From the IMG/VR virus record IMGVR_UViG_3300025012_000031, positions 91,099-155,098 of that record: a stretch of 64,000 nt of DNA, one strand, 5' to 3'. The stretch is from a virus. The notes beneath the pieces are model-generated. The model was given only the letters and a program-made list of their open reading frames with translations, was not told the origin of the DNA and did not search any database. Positions 6,128-13,970 of the stretch are shown here, piece after piece (within the stretch, counting starts at the first letter, position 1; each line of letters opens with the position of its first letter). The translations under genes were made by a program, and so were the position numbers.

Positions 6128-7010
6128 CCCAAATACTCACTACATTAAAGCCCTCCTGTTTAAAGGAGTTTTCATATTCTATTGTTTCTTTATAAAGTAT
6201 CCCAGCCGTCTTACCAACACGCATATTGAGGAAGTCTGATTCATAAACTTCTGGGTTACCATGCCAATAATCACCATGAAAAAGATAAATCGTATTCGTG
6301 TTCGGATCAAAACCATCGACGATCCTAACCCTATCATTTATTGTAAATTTTACTTGTCTATGACCTTTATCAAATGGTATGCCGATCTCGGACAACCAAA
6401 TATCTTCTTTTTTCTGTTCACATATAAAACACCCAACCCGCAAATGATCCTTTGGTGTTATTTCTATTATTCCATGTTGTTCGCATATCAACTGAATCGA
6501 TGTATTGCAGTCTTTATATTCAACCAACTCATATGAAAATTTAGTCAAAAATTTCTTTCTTGACGCCTTAATGAAATTAGTTAATCTAAAATTTTTATTT
6601 TCTTCAACCGAGCATTTTTTACATCCACCACTATCAAATTGAAGATGGTGTTGCGCCTTATTTAATTTAAATTTTCCATGTTTTTTACAAACTAAAATTA
6701 TTGGTTTAGTGATCCCCTCGTAATTTTCTATTTGTGTATAATCAAAAGATGAAAACTTCAGTTTCCCCCTATTGATAAATTCTTGTTTATCTAAAGCGCG
6801 ATTCTTTGATTGTTTAAGTTGTCCGCAGTGCGGACAATCCCAACGTCTTTCTATATGATGTCTTGCTATCTGTTTGAAATCACCGTGTTCTTTACACCCA
6901 ATCGAAACGTGTCCACACCAACTATAATAATTATCTTTGTTATACGAATACTTGTCACCGTGAACTTCAATTGCCCGTTTTTTAAAAGTTTCAAATGTAA
7001 TCTTTTCCAT
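6102..7010 (-). CDS. homing endonuclease, EDxHD (VSR-like, I-Bth0305I type)
   Basis: 302 residues from the ATG with GGAGG upstream. The N-terminal two-thirds hold three Cys/His units (SIGCKEHGDF...CPHC; LVCKKHGKF...CKKC; LICEQHGII...CFIC), likely DNA-recognition zinc modules. The C-terminus has the VSR-like catalytic core: EIGIPF, RIVDGFDPNTN, FHGDYWHGNP, then VVSIWERDW. Its last codons overlap, in another frame, the target HNH gene it interrupts. A late-promoter box and a long hairpin sit at its start. Confidence 0.88.
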   Translation of the reverse strand: MEKITFETFKKRAIEVHGDKYSYNKDNYYSWCGHVSIGCKEHGDFKQIARHHIERRWDCPHCGQLKQSKNRALDKQEFINRGKLKFSSFDYTQIENYEGITKPIILVCKKHGKFKLNKAQHHLQFDSGGCKKCSVEENKNFRLTNFIKASRKKFLTKFSYELVEYKDCNTSIQLICEQHGIIEITPKDHLRVGCFICEQKKEDIWLSEIGIPFDKGHRQVKFTINDRVRIVDGFDPNTNTIYLFHGDYWHGNPEVYESDFLNMRVGKTAGILYKETIEYENSFKQEGFNVVSIWERDWERTP

Positions 7011-7011
7011 A

Positions 7012-7066
7012 CATACCTCCATTTGTCATCTATAAAATTATTTATAAAATGACATACAGAAGTATG
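7012..7066 (-). promoter_or_regulatory. late promoter inside an RBS-sequestering hairpin (HEG 6102)
   Basis: Arms 7049-7066 and 7012-7029 pair over 18 positions with one A-A mismatch and a few G-T pairs. The right arm contains the GGAGG ribosome site. The late box TATAAATA (7039-7046, minus) lies between the arms, so an RNA started there lacks the left arm and frees the ribosome site. Early read-through RNA would keep the hairpin. Confidence 0.75.
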
Positions 7067-7098
7067 ATAAATCTTATGGTATCAAGTGTTTTGGAAAT

Positions 7099-7239
7099 TT
7101 AATTTACATGTATCTTTCGGTGACAGATCTTATGGAGGGGGCTCTTAATCTTTCCTCCAAACGTCTTCGGTAGCAGGTGATGACGGTCAATCAATCTACC
7201 AAGGGTTCGGGCGCATATAGGACATTTTTCTTCATTCAT
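7099..7239 (-). pseudogene. N-terminal fragment of an HNH-family phage protein
   Basis: 46 codons from ATG 7237-7239 (ribosome site AAGGT). It contains CPIC, then RHHLLPKTFGGK and LHKICHRKIH, the HNH core of small phage HNH proteins, then stops four codons after the HNH His. The expected continuation (REL...HPDIQKF) is found at 5963-6127 beyond the EDxHD endonuclease gene. Either the HNH protein is dead, or the two parts are joined at RNA or protein level in a way I cannot see. Confidence 0.75.
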
Positions 7240-7255
7240 GATCAATAGACCTTAA

Positions 7256-7296
7256 AGAAAAAATCAGGGTGGCAACCTACACCACCCTGATTTTTG
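7256..7296 (-). terminator. rho-independent terminator after the LemA-like gene
   Basis: Stem AATCAGGGTGG/CCACCCTGATT with a nine-base loop, T-rich on the minus-strand side and A-rich on the other. It ends the operon 9037-7318. Confidence 0.85.
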
Positions 7297-7317
7297 TTTG
7301 CGACGTGATGTTGATTT

Positions 7318-7881
7318 TTACTTTCGGAGCTTCATACCGTTTTCAACACCGGTCTTCTGGGCTTCGACGGCCATGCCCGACTTGATGACTTTCATGTCAT
7401 CCATGTTGATCTTCGGAAAACCGAACAGACCTTTGAGGACGAAGTTGTTGGGAAACGTATCAAGCATCGTTTCGTATTGAGCTTTCATATCAAGCAACTT
7501 CTTCTGTTCGTTTTCAAAGGCATTACGGCCGGCGACGATCTCTGTTTGAATATTTGCATAGAGAGAAGAATCGAAATCGATGTTGCGTTCTTTGAGCCAC
7601 AACATTGCCTGCTCGGAACCATTCGGGCCGTACGTTCCGCTGATTGCCCCCTTCAGAACATCGCCGTAGTCAGCTTTGTACATTTCGGGAATTTGCGCCA
7701 TCTCGACGATCTTGTTGCTGTACTGCGAGAGGTTGTTCAGCTTCTGTTCGTTCTGTGCAAAGAGGCGTTTCTCGGTTCCGGTGGCGGTGTTGTAGGCGCC
7801 GATGAGTTTGCCGGCCATAAGTACGCCGACACAGGTAAGAGCTCCAACAATGCACAGGGCGATGATAGTACCTTTTTTCAT
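7318..7881 (-). CDS. LemA-family membrane-anchored protein
   Basis: 187 residues: an N-terminal signal-anchor (residues 5-23, IIALCIVGALTCVGVLMAG) and then a helical LemA-like domain with YNTATGTEKRLFAQNEQKLNNL and a later helix ending in NFVLKGLFGFPKI. LemA proteins are envelope-anchored helical bundles of unclear function. It is the second gene after the promoter at 9084 and precedes a strong terminator. The upstream partner is a two-span membrane protein, as often seen with LemA genes. Confidence 0.75.
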   Translation of the reverse strand: MKKGTIIALCIVGALTCVGVLMAGKLIGAYNTATGTEKRLFAQNEQKLNNLSQYSNKIVEMAQIPEMYKADYGDVLKGAISGTYGPNGSEQAMLWLKERNIDFDSSLYANIQTEIVAGRNAFENEQKKLLDMKAQYETMLDTFPNNFVLKGLFGFPKINMDDMKVIKSGMAVEAQKTGVENGMKLRK

Positions 7882-7915
7882 TTGTGTTCCTTTCGTTCTC
7901 TGTTTGGGGTTGATG

Positions 7916-9037
7916 TTACCAGCGACGTTTCATATCGCCAGAAGTCTTGTTCCATGTTTTTCGTTCAGTGCCGAAAACATCATTTTTGTAGAAGAAGAAT
8001 GTTAATCCAATACTACCTCCGATCGAAACGATTGCTGCCAAAATAAGGACCCATGTTGGTGGTTCAATGTTATCTTTTAGATATTCATAATCCTCCATGT
8101 TCATTTTTTTGTAGTGCTTTTCGATGTTCGCTTTCATTACGGCTGGTGCTAATTGAACGGTATCTTCATTCAGCTCTTTGAACTTTTCGAGATTGGCTCG
8201 GAGATTTGCCTTAAGATGTTCATTATCCCATGACATAATCCTAACCCAGTCGATCTTCGGATAATTTGGAACACCGAAAACAACAACCACATCATTCTTC
8301 TTGCCGCCCACCCATTCTTTTTCGAGTGCGTGGATGTACGCTGAATTGTTTGACTTGACGAAAATCGTTGACAGATTGACCTTTTTCTTCGGACCTAACT
8401 TCTTGTTGATGTCGTTGATTGCAGAGTTCCATTCTTTAAAATCTTTTAGTGGAACACCCATCGAAACAACACTGTCTTTTCGATAATAGTCATAAATTTT
8501 ATCAGGATATGGCGGGATCAGCCCAGCAAATTCTTCGGTACTAAACTCTGAATCATTAAACAGTGAACCGGATGATGCCCTGATGTAATTTGTATATGTT
8601 CGAGACGAGGAGAACGGATCACCAATCCTTGCAGCCGTCCATCGGGGTGGTTCTTTTACTCCTCTTTCATCAATTCGGTTAATCCTTACACCGATTCCGG
8701 TTGATGCGTACACATTCCAATCGAAGTCATTGTCATGATCATAACAGGTTTGGCAGGTTGTAATTGAACCGCCTTTCGAGTCGGTCGGTATCGTGACACA
8801 GTTACATTGGTATGAATGTTCACATGAAACCGTTTCTCGCGTTTTCTCGACAACCTCATCATTCCAAACTTCCGTATCAGTCATCGCCGAGGAACGACCC
8901 ATGGCAACAATGCCGACACAAACAACAGTGATGATGACGAGCTGTAGGCCGAGTTCTTTCCAACAAATCTTGTGGGGCCAAATCATTTTTGTAATCCAGG
9001 CCCAGATGATTGGAAACAAGAGGATCAGATAAATCAT
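7916..9037 (-). CDS. two-span membrane protein with large central domain, 373 aa
   Basis: N-terminal hydrophobic segments (residues 1-20 and 29-47) and a C-terminal helix (about residues 328-350) flank a roughly 270-residue domain. That domain begins with several Cys (CEHSYQCNCVTI, TTCQTCYDHD) and includes NDVVVVFGVPNYPKIDWVRIMSW. LemA genes are often paired with TPM-domain membrane proteins, but I do not see a decisive TPM motif here. First gene after promoter 9084. Confidence 0.75.
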   Translation of the reverse strand: MIYLILLFPIIWAWITKMIWPHKICWKELGLQLVIITVVCVGIVAMGRSSAMTDTEVWNDEVVEKTRETVSCEHSYQCNCVTIPTDSKGGSITTCQTCYDHDNDFDWNVYASTGIGVRINRIDERGVKEPPRWTAARIGDPFSSSRTYTNYIRASSGSLFNDSEFSTEEFAGLIPPYPDKIYDYYRKDSVVSMGVPLKDFKEWNSAINDINKKLGPKKKVNLSTIFVKSNNSAYIHALEKEWVGGKKNDVVVVFGVPNYPKIDWVRIMSWDNEHLKANLRANLEKFKELNEDTVQLAPAVMKANIEKHYKKMNMEDYEYLKDNIEPPTWVLILAAIVSIGGSIGLTFFFYKNDVFGTERKTWNKTSGDMKRRW

Positions 9038-9083
9038 TGATGTTTTCTCCTAACTTGATTTATGTTCCGTTAATTGTCAGAGT

Positions 9084-9112
9084 AAAATATCAAAGAATGC
9101 GGTGAATGTAAA
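9084..9112 (-). promoter_or_regulatory. promoter with TTTTTCTA upstream box
   Basis: Minus strand TTTACA, 17 bases, TATTTT. The -35 is preceded by CATTTTTCTAT, an upstream box also present at the promoters at 34721, 40227 and 48888. Confidence 0.75.
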
Positions 9113-9141
9113 TAGAAAAATGCACCATGATGTAATTTATG

Positions 9142-9300
9142 TTATCGAAGATAAATGGAGCTATCATCTTGATATCCGCACGTCGGACACGCCATGATAC
9201 ACACCCTCCCAATATAAATTTCGGTGTCACCGTTTGAACAATAAGGGTCTTTGCATGTAGAGAATTCTTCAAGTTCAATGTTGCAGTTTGGGCACGTCAT
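9142..9300 (-). CDS. small double zinc-ribbon protein, 52 aa
   Basis: ATG at 9298-9300 with AAAGGA eight bases upstream. Cys pairs occur at the start (MTCPNC), middle (CKDPYC) and end (CPTCGY), so the whole protein may be a compact zinc-binding unit. Not recognised further. Confidence 0.7.
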   Translation of the reverse strand: MTCPNCNIELEEFSTCKDPYCSNGDTEIYIGRVCIMACPTCGYQDDSSIYLR

Positions 9301-9342
9301 TTCTTTTCCTTTATAATGTTGGGCTTGCTCGGAAATGTTGTC

Positions 9343-9630
9343 TTAATTGACCTTTAATTGGGGGATGGCATCCCCCAATTGTTTGCGGGCCGCATTTACA
9401 AAATCGTAGCTGGCACCCTTGCCCGCTAGAACGGCTTTACACAATGTATTGATGTTATTACGAATCATATCTTGTGTAGCAATAACAAGATACTGTTTGT
9501 GGTCTTCTTTCTCCTGGAGAGCTCTGTTATACTCAATCTCGTTCATTCGCTTTTGGTGCTGAAGTTGTTCTTCACGTTCAGCAATCTCAAGACGGCGACA
9601 CTCTTTTTCATAATTTTCTACTTCCATCAT
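9343..9630 (-). CDS. coiled-coil protein, 95 aa
   Basis: Residues 1-50 are strongly charged and helical (ECRRLEIAEREEQLQHQKRM) and would form a coiled coil. The C-terminal part is a short domain ending GDAIPQLKV. It follows the NADAR gene. Function unknown. Confidence 0.75.
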   Translation of the reverse strand: MMEVENYEKECRRLEIAEREEQLQHQKRMNEIEYNRALQEKEDHKQYLVIATQDMIRNNINTLCKAVLAGKGASYDFVNAARKQLGDAIPQLKVN

Positions 9631-9667
9631 TATAACCTTTCGTTTGAGCGAGCAAGCCCATTACATC

Positions 9668-10159
9668 TTACAGTTGACCGAAGGCAGCAGCAATTGCCCA
9701 ACAATCATTTTCTTTATCAAGCAGGTCCCTGAGTTTATGTAGGCGACCACAAAATTCTGAAGTCGTGAGAACTGTTTCGTTCGTCTTCCTCTTCCCCATT
9801 GAGTGACAAAAGACGGCGTTCCCTGAAGCGCGTAGTGCATTACGGAATCCTTCGTTCTGAAGAAACATGGAAAGATATGCGCTGTCGAGGAGACGTTGAT
9901 ACCCATCGCTATCACGGTGATATTTGACACCGTCCCAATAGAGAGTTTGTGTTCTGTACCAATTCTTTTTCTTCCCACGAAACTTCGCAGCCTTTCCGAC
10001 GAGCTTACAGACTTCCTTTTGGATTTCCGGATTCTCAAACTTAAAACTTTGTAACAGCCCCTCCATCCCCGCGCATTCAACGCCACGAAAGACAAACGGA
10101 TGAACCGCGAAGTTACTCAACTTATTTGATGGGAACGAACCACCCGATGATATGTCCAT
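9668..10159 (-). CDS. NADAR (YbiA/DUF1768) family ADP-ribose hydrolase-like protein
   Basis: 163 residues. Family landmarks appear in order: LSNFAVHPFVFRG (the SNF...PF...G core), MEGLLQSFKF (in place of S-x-E-x2-x-Q-x2-K-F), GKAAKFRGKKKNW, then a helical half ending TTSEFCGRLHKLRDLL. NADAR proteins bind ADP-ribose, and members remove ADP-ribose from guanine bases, reversing DarT2-like toxins. It may protect phage DNA or RNA from ADP-ribosylating defence. It sits in the radical SAM operon. Confidence 0.78.
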   Translation of the reverse strand: MDISSGGSFPSNKLSNFAVHPFVFRGVECAGMEGLLQSFKFENPEIQKEVCKLVGKAAKFRGKKKNWYRTQTLYWDGVKYHRDSDGYQRLLDSAYLSMFLQNEGFRNALRASGNAVFCHSMGKRKTNETVLTTSEFCGRLHKLRDLLDKENDCWAIAAAFGQL

Positions 10160-10181
10160 TATTTATCCTTCATCTTTCTGT

Positions 10182-10589
10182 CTACCAAGACGCGGTGATT
10201 TCGGCTATCCATACTTCCATGCCGTCCCACGGATCATCTATTCCAGAGGAGTGGTGTGTATAATTATCAAGTCTTGTGTTAATAGTAAAACCATCGCTTT
10301 GTAGTTTTGAAAAGAATGATTTTAAGTCGCCGTTTTTTATTGCCGAATAGACCGTGCTCTCCATGAATTCATGTTTATTGCAGTCCATCACAAATTTATT
10401 TTTACCAGCTGCAATTGCCTTCTTCACATTCTCATCAAAAGACTTGGTTTGATATCCAATGTAGTCAATGAGAAACTTTTCATAATATGACTTTGAAATA
10501 GCAAGTTGTTTTTTTCGCTTTTCTTGCTCTTCTTTTTGTTTTTTATTAATTTCTTCATCTAATAATTGTCTTGCATCCGATGCTTTCAT
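10182..10589 (-). CDS. hypothetical coiled-coil protein, 135 aa
   Basis: The N-terminal half is a highly charged helix (NKKQKEEQEKRKKQLAISKS). The C-terminal half is globular (DGFTINTRLDNYTHHSSG, ending WIAEITASW). I recall related phage proteins without function. Transcribed just upstream of the NADAR gene. Confidence 0.75.
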   Translation of the reverse strand: MKASDARQLLDEEINKKQKEEQEKRKKQLAISKSYYEKFLIDYIGYQTKSFDENVKKAIAAGKNKFVMDCNKHEFMESTVYSAIKNGDLKSFFSKLQSDGFTINTRLDNYTHHSSGIDDPWDGMEVWIAEITASW

Positions 10590-10599
10590 GATCTACTCC

Positions 10600-10818
10600 T
10601 TATTTTCTTTGAGCAAGGATATTAACTAAACGTTCGAACTGTAAGATGATACTCACCAGATGTTGGGCGGAGTCGTCACCTTCATATGCCAACTTTTCTA
10701 AGTTAAGCATTGCTGTTTTAACCTTAACAAGTTCAACCCCGCCGTCGGTACACGCAAACACATCGATAATTCTAACGATAGAATTTTGTATCGGAGATTC
10801 TTTAATGAATGTCGACAT
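10600..10818 (-). CDS. hypothetical protein, 72 aa
   Basis: A small mixed helical protein (VRIIDVFACTDGGVELVKVK...). The frame is open and lies two bases after the preceding gene. No recognisable motif. Confidence 0.7.
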   Translation of the reverse strand: MSTFIKESPIQNSIVRIIDVFACTDGGVELVKVKTAMLNLEKLAYEGDDSAQHLVSIILQFERLVNILAQRK

Positions 10819-10820
10819 TT

Positions 10821-11120
10821 TTAATGATCCTCGATTGGATTTTCCTTCTCGTATTTCTTGTATAGGTCGGCTACATAATTTGGGTTCTCACAATGATTGT
10901 ATGCATACCCAAATCCAAAACCAAAGAACCTGATGACGCCCGCACAGATATAATCCCAACTTTTTCTGTTAGAGTAAACGATCGCGGTCTGAAAGAAGAT
11001 CGCCTTTTGAATTTTACTCCGAACAATAAGTGGCCAATATATTTCAACCGAATGCAGCTTGCAGAAAATTTGTACTCTATCAGAGCAGATGTAACAGTGT
11101 TTAAACCTTTTGAGTATCAT
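10821..11120 (-). CDS. hypothetical protein, 99 aa
   Basis: ATG preceded by AAAGGAAC. Cys/His at the start (HCYICSDRVQIFCKLH) could bind metal, and a hydrophobic segment with a glycine run (AGVIRFFGFGFGYAY) follows. Not recognised. Confidence 0.65.
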   Translation of the reverse strand: MILKRFKHCYICSDRVQIFCKLHSVEIYWPLIVRSKIQKAIFFQTAIVYSNRKSWDYICAGVIRFFGFGFGYAYNHCENPNYVADLYKKYEKENPIEDH

Positions 11121-11131
11121 GTTAGTTCCTT

Positions 11132-11389
11132 TCAGATTGGTTTAGAGACATCTTTATATTGATAAAACCCCTGCTTGTATCTTTGGTAGTACATTGTATT
11201 GTCACCAAGTAGGTCCATATCAATTCCTCTACGAATCTCATCAAAGAACGAGTATCCGCATACACATGTGTATTTGTTTTTATGAACTAAAATCAATCCA
11301 TCCTTTGTCTTTCTTACATAGGGATAAGGATGTTCCACCAAAGGAACATGATCTTCTTTTCCACAGTATGGGCAAATTGGTTTGTTCAT
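11132..11389 (-). CDS. zinc-ribbon protein, 85 aa
   Basis: Start at ATG 11387-11389, overlapping the upstream stop (TAATG). Two knuckles, CPYCGKE and CVCGYSFFDEIRRG, separated by about 35 residues give a classic zinc-ribbon. Many such small phage proteins bind nucleic acid, but no role can be fixed here. Confidence 0.75.
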   Translation of the reverse strand: MNKPICPYCGKEDHVPLVEHPYPYVRKTKDGLILVHKNKYTCVCGYSFFDEIRRGIDMDLLGDNTMYYQRYKQGFYQYKDVSKPI

Positions 11390-11640
11390 TATATAGTCCA
11401 CGTGATGCAGTCAACATTATTTTTCTTATAGAAAGAGATGATAACTTCCTTGGCAATGGGGTGCATTTTGTAGGCGGTCCCTTCTATTTCGCTAAGGTCC
11501 CAACAAATTGTTCCATCACCATCACTCGGTAAGAAATCACTTTCGTTAGCGATAAATTCATGAAGCTCGTTCCAGTCATGACCCAATTCTTGACCGTGCT
11601 CTAAGAGTTCGCTCCAATCAGCAAGGTTAACTGTTTTCAT
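11389..11640 (-). CDS. hypothetical acidic protein, 83 aa
   Basis: Acidic, Trp-containing protein (LADWSELLEHGQELGHDWNE). Its end overlaps the zinc-ribbon gene. Unknown function. Confidence 0.7.
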   Translation of the reverse strand: MKTVNLADWSELLEHGQELGHDWNELHEFIANESDFLPSDGDGTICWDLSEIEGTAYKMHPIAKEVIISFYKKNNVDCITWTI

Positions 11641-11644
11641 TTAT

Positions 11645-11944
11645 CTATGTCTCCTTATTTAAGTAAGCCGCATACCTAGCGAGGATTTCTCCATGACATG
11701 GTAGGGGAGCACAAAAGCAGACAAGAATCTTACCATGAAGGTCCTTGACTGCCTTTGCAAATTCAACATCTTTTGTGATTTTATCTTTAAGATAAGTTTC
11801 GTATTTGCGGAGGGTTGATCCGCGAGCAGATTCTTTTGGGAGATGATATGGATTACCGAATATGCTTGGTCTGGCGATGTAGACGTACCGCGGGTCATTC
11901 TTCCAACCACGCGGTGCATCTACAATATTAATTACATGCGTCAA
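11645..11944 (-). CDS. DUF4326 protein
   Basis: 99 residues with family landmarks VYIARPSIFGNPY, then a helix, then CFCAPLPCHGEILARY at the C-terminus. DUF4326 is a small domain common in phages, sometimes near nucleotide-modification genes, with unknown function. Its start overlaps the end of the radical SAM gene by 17 bases. Confidence 0.85.
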   Translation of the reverse strand: MTHVINIVDAPRGWKNDPRYVYIARPSIFGNPYHLPKESARGSTLRKYETYLKDKITKDVEFAKAVKDLHGKILVCFCAPLPCHGEILARYAAYLNKET

Positions 11945-13007
11945 TTTTGTATGTCTCGTCAGGCAAACTATTCAGCACGGATTTATTGAATGTAACCAAC
12001 TTCTTGTTACACCCATAAAGACATTTAGCCGACATCACCTTATGAACGCTGAATTTCTTTGCTCGGCGAAACACCGATTCTAACGGCCAATCAGCGATGT
12101 TATCACCGGTGTGAGATGTTCCGTCGCGATACAAGTGCGAGCAGTTAGCAACATCACCGTATTCATTCACGACGAGTTCTGACAACTGAAGATAACACGG
12201 AACATGGCGATTGTCTTCAAAGCGAACACCAGCCGTGAATGTAGTCTTGTCGTGAGAAGCATTAAACAAAAACTTTGATTCCCCATCTTCGTGTGCCTCG
12301 AATAGAAAATCAAGTTCTGGCTTGATGTCATTAAACAAATGATCGATGCTTTCTTCTGTGAATACGAATCGCTCGTTCGTTCCTTTGTATGCCGAAAAGA
12401 ATGCTGCATACAGATTCGGTAGCTCGTTATAATACATCTTAAGGAACGGAACAATGTGATCCAGATTCTCCCTGGTCATCGTATATGTAATAGAGGTGAT
12501 CGGACGAATATCTTCCGGTAATTTATTGATACGACGAAGATTTGTCAGGACACTATAGAATGATCCTTGTATACCCACCAACGAATCAAAGTAACCGGCA
12601 TCATGAGAATCAAGAGAAACTTTCAATCTCTTAATATAACGGAGTGTTTCCATCGGGATGAATGTGACAAGATTTGTGTTAAGATGAAACTGCACCGAGG
12701 GAAACATCCTTCCCAACCGAGCAATGTCACTATATAGCCAAGGAACACAGGAAGGTTCCCCACCGGTGATATGAAGAATACCCCCACCCATTTCATGATA
12801 TTCACGAACGAGTTCACTGAACAGACGCCGATCAAGACTCTTCGGGGAACGCTCTTCATTGCAGTAGCTGCACTTGAGATTACAAGCAGAAGTTATATGT
12901 AAAGATAATCTTCTAAGATTTGGAAGTTCGTTCTTCAATAGACTATCAATTGTCTCCCCTATTCGCATTTCAAATAAATCCCAATATTTCGCTCCCGGAT
13001 TGCTCAT
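11928..13007 (-). CDS. radical SAM protein with SPASM-like C-terminus
   Basis: 359 residues. The [4Fe-4S]-binding motif CNLKCSYC lies near residue 43, followed by HITGGEP (SAM-binding GGE) and a TIM-barrel pattern (FHLNTNL, RLKVSLDSHD). The C-terminal part has spaced Cys (VPCYLQLSELVVNEYGDVANCSHL and CLYGC), as in SPASM-type auxiliary cluster domains. Such enzymes often modify peptides or carbohydrates. The substrate is unknown. The N-terminus overlaps an HNH homing endonuclease gene, and a fossil of the same Cys motif lies upstream of that gene. Confidence 0.88.
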   Translation of the reverse strand: MSNPGAKYWDLFEMRIGETIDSLLKNELPNLRRLSLHITSACNLKCSYCNEERSPKSLDRRLFSELVREYHEMGGGILHITGGEPSCVPWLYSDIARLGRMFPSVQFHLNTNLVTFIPMETLRYIKRLKVSLDSHDAGYFDSLVGIQGSFYSVLTNLRRINKLPEDIRPITSITYTMTRENLDHIVPFLKMYYNELPNLYAAFFSAYKGTNERFVFTEESIDHLFNDIKPELDFLFEAHEDGESKFLFNASHDKTTFTAGVRFEDNRHVPCYLQLSELVVNEYGDVANCSHLYRDGTSHTGDNIADWPLESVFRRAKKFSVHKVMSAKCLYGCNKKLVTFNKSVLNSLPDETYKIDACN

Positions 13008-13824
13008 TTTCTAATTCCTTCCTTATTTTATTATTTCGTTTTGTCTCTGCTATTTTTCTTTTTGTTTCTTCTGTATGTTTTCTCCTAGGCCTATTTTTTA
13101 ATTTCATTCTTGTTTCTTCAGAAATTCCTGGCCTATTTTTTGCTGATTCTGATTGTTTTCTTTTTGTTTCTGGTGAAAATGTTTTTCCTATATTACTAAT
13201 TCCAATTTTCTTTCGATGTTCCTCCGTTAAACAAATACCCTTTGTAGACTTCCCCACCTTTTTCCCAACTTCCTTAAATTTTTCTTTCATAACATCAGTC
13301 ATGAATCTACCCAACACCCACCCGTTTTTTATTAGATCATCGATTTCTGTTAAATGCGCCGGGCGAGATATGACTCCATTATTCAACCAAGATGTTCCTT
13401 TATTCCCACCCGGATATGTATTTCTATCTCTATTTTTGTGAGACAGTTTTATTTTTTCTATATGATCATTTTTTAATTTGTCTGTACCATTTTTTTCTCT
13501 CGTTAATCTTTTCCTATTTTTACATTCGTCACTCTTTTGATATGTATTATATTGTTTTTTTAACCATTCATAATTTCTACTATTATATTTTTTGAAATTA
13601 CTCATCATCACGGCTGCACAACATAAACTAGAATTTTTATATATCTTTGCTAATAATAAATGACACACGAAATGTTCTCTTAATGTTAAATATGCAAAAT
13701 TATCTTCTATATCTGAACCACCGATACATCGTGGTAAAATATGATGTCTTTCGTATTTTACTTCGGATTTTATTCTATTAACACTATTTGAAATTATCAG
13801 CTCGTAAATTTTTGTGTAATTCAT
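12970..13824 (-). CDS. HNH homing endonuclease with NUMOD3 repeats
   Basis: 284 residues from the ATG preceded by AGGAG. The N-terminal HNH domain reads YERHHILPRCIGGSD ... NFAYLTLREHFVCHLLL. After a linker come NUMOD3-type units (TEEHRKKIGISNIGKTFS, SPETKRKQSESAKNR and HTEETKRKIAETKR), which bind DNA in many phage HEGs. Its 3' end overlaps the radical SAM gene by 38 bases. A late box and hairpin precede it. AT-rich relative to its neighbours, as expected of an invader. Confidence 0.9.
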   Translation of the reverse strand: MNYTKIYELIISNSVNRIKSEVKYERHHILPRCIGGSDIEDNFAYLTLREHFVCHLLLAKIYKNSSLCCAAVMMSNFKKYNSRNYEWLKKQYNTYQKSDECKNRKRLTREKNGTDKLKNDHIEKIKLSHKNRDRNTYPGGNKGTSWLNNGVISRPAHLTEIDDLIKNGWVLGRFMTDVMKEKFKEVGKKVGKSTKGICLTEEHRKKIGISNIGKTFSPETKRKQSESAKNRPGISEETRMKLKNRPRRKHTEETKRKIAETKRNNKIRKELENEQSGSEILGFI

Positions 13825-13835
13825 ATAATAGGCTC

Positions 13836-13861
13836 CTGTTTTATTTTTATTTATAAAACAG
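13836..13861 (-). promoter_or_regulatory. late promoter in hairpin upstream of HNH HEG
   Basis: Arms CTGTTTTA and TAAAACAG pair over eight bases, and the right arm runs into the AGGAG ribosome site. The late box TATAAATA (13848-13855, minus) lies across the left arm and loop, so a late RNA would lack the left arm. Confidence 0.65.
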
Positions 13862-13880
13862 TTAACCAATTAGTGCATTA

Positions 13881-13919
13881 TGCAAAGCTGCACTTAAGAT
13901 TGCATTTATTTATGATATG
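13881..13919 (-). pseudogene. fossil of a radical SAM Cys motif
   Basis: This frame reads HIINKCNLKCSFA then stop, matching HITSACNLKCSYC of the intact gene at 11928-13007. At DNA level 15 of 16 bases match over the CNLKCS codons. It lies between promoter 13938 and the HNH HEG and looks like the remnant of an older 5' part of the radical SAM gene. Confidence 0.55.
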
Positions 13920-13937
13920 TCAAATTCATAGAGGCGA

Positions 13938-13966
13938 ATTATATCACACTTTGGGTGTGGTGTCAA
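13938..13966 (-). promoter_or_regulatory. consensus sigma-70 promoter
   Basis: Minus strand TTGACA, 17 bases, TATAAT. It would drive the HEG, radical SAM, DUF4326 and NADAR operon. The predicted start point falls about two bases before an ATG, so the original transcript may have been leaderless. Confidence 0.88.
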
Positions 13967-13970
13967 CAAC

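Noticed and set aside
6129-7105. Group I intron carrying the EDxHD HEG
   Set aside because: The splice-site bases could fit, but too little non-coding sequence remains for a P3-P8 core, and I see no core motifs.
9661-10095. 144-residue minus-strand frame
   Set aside because: It is an out-of-frame shadow of the NADAR gene.
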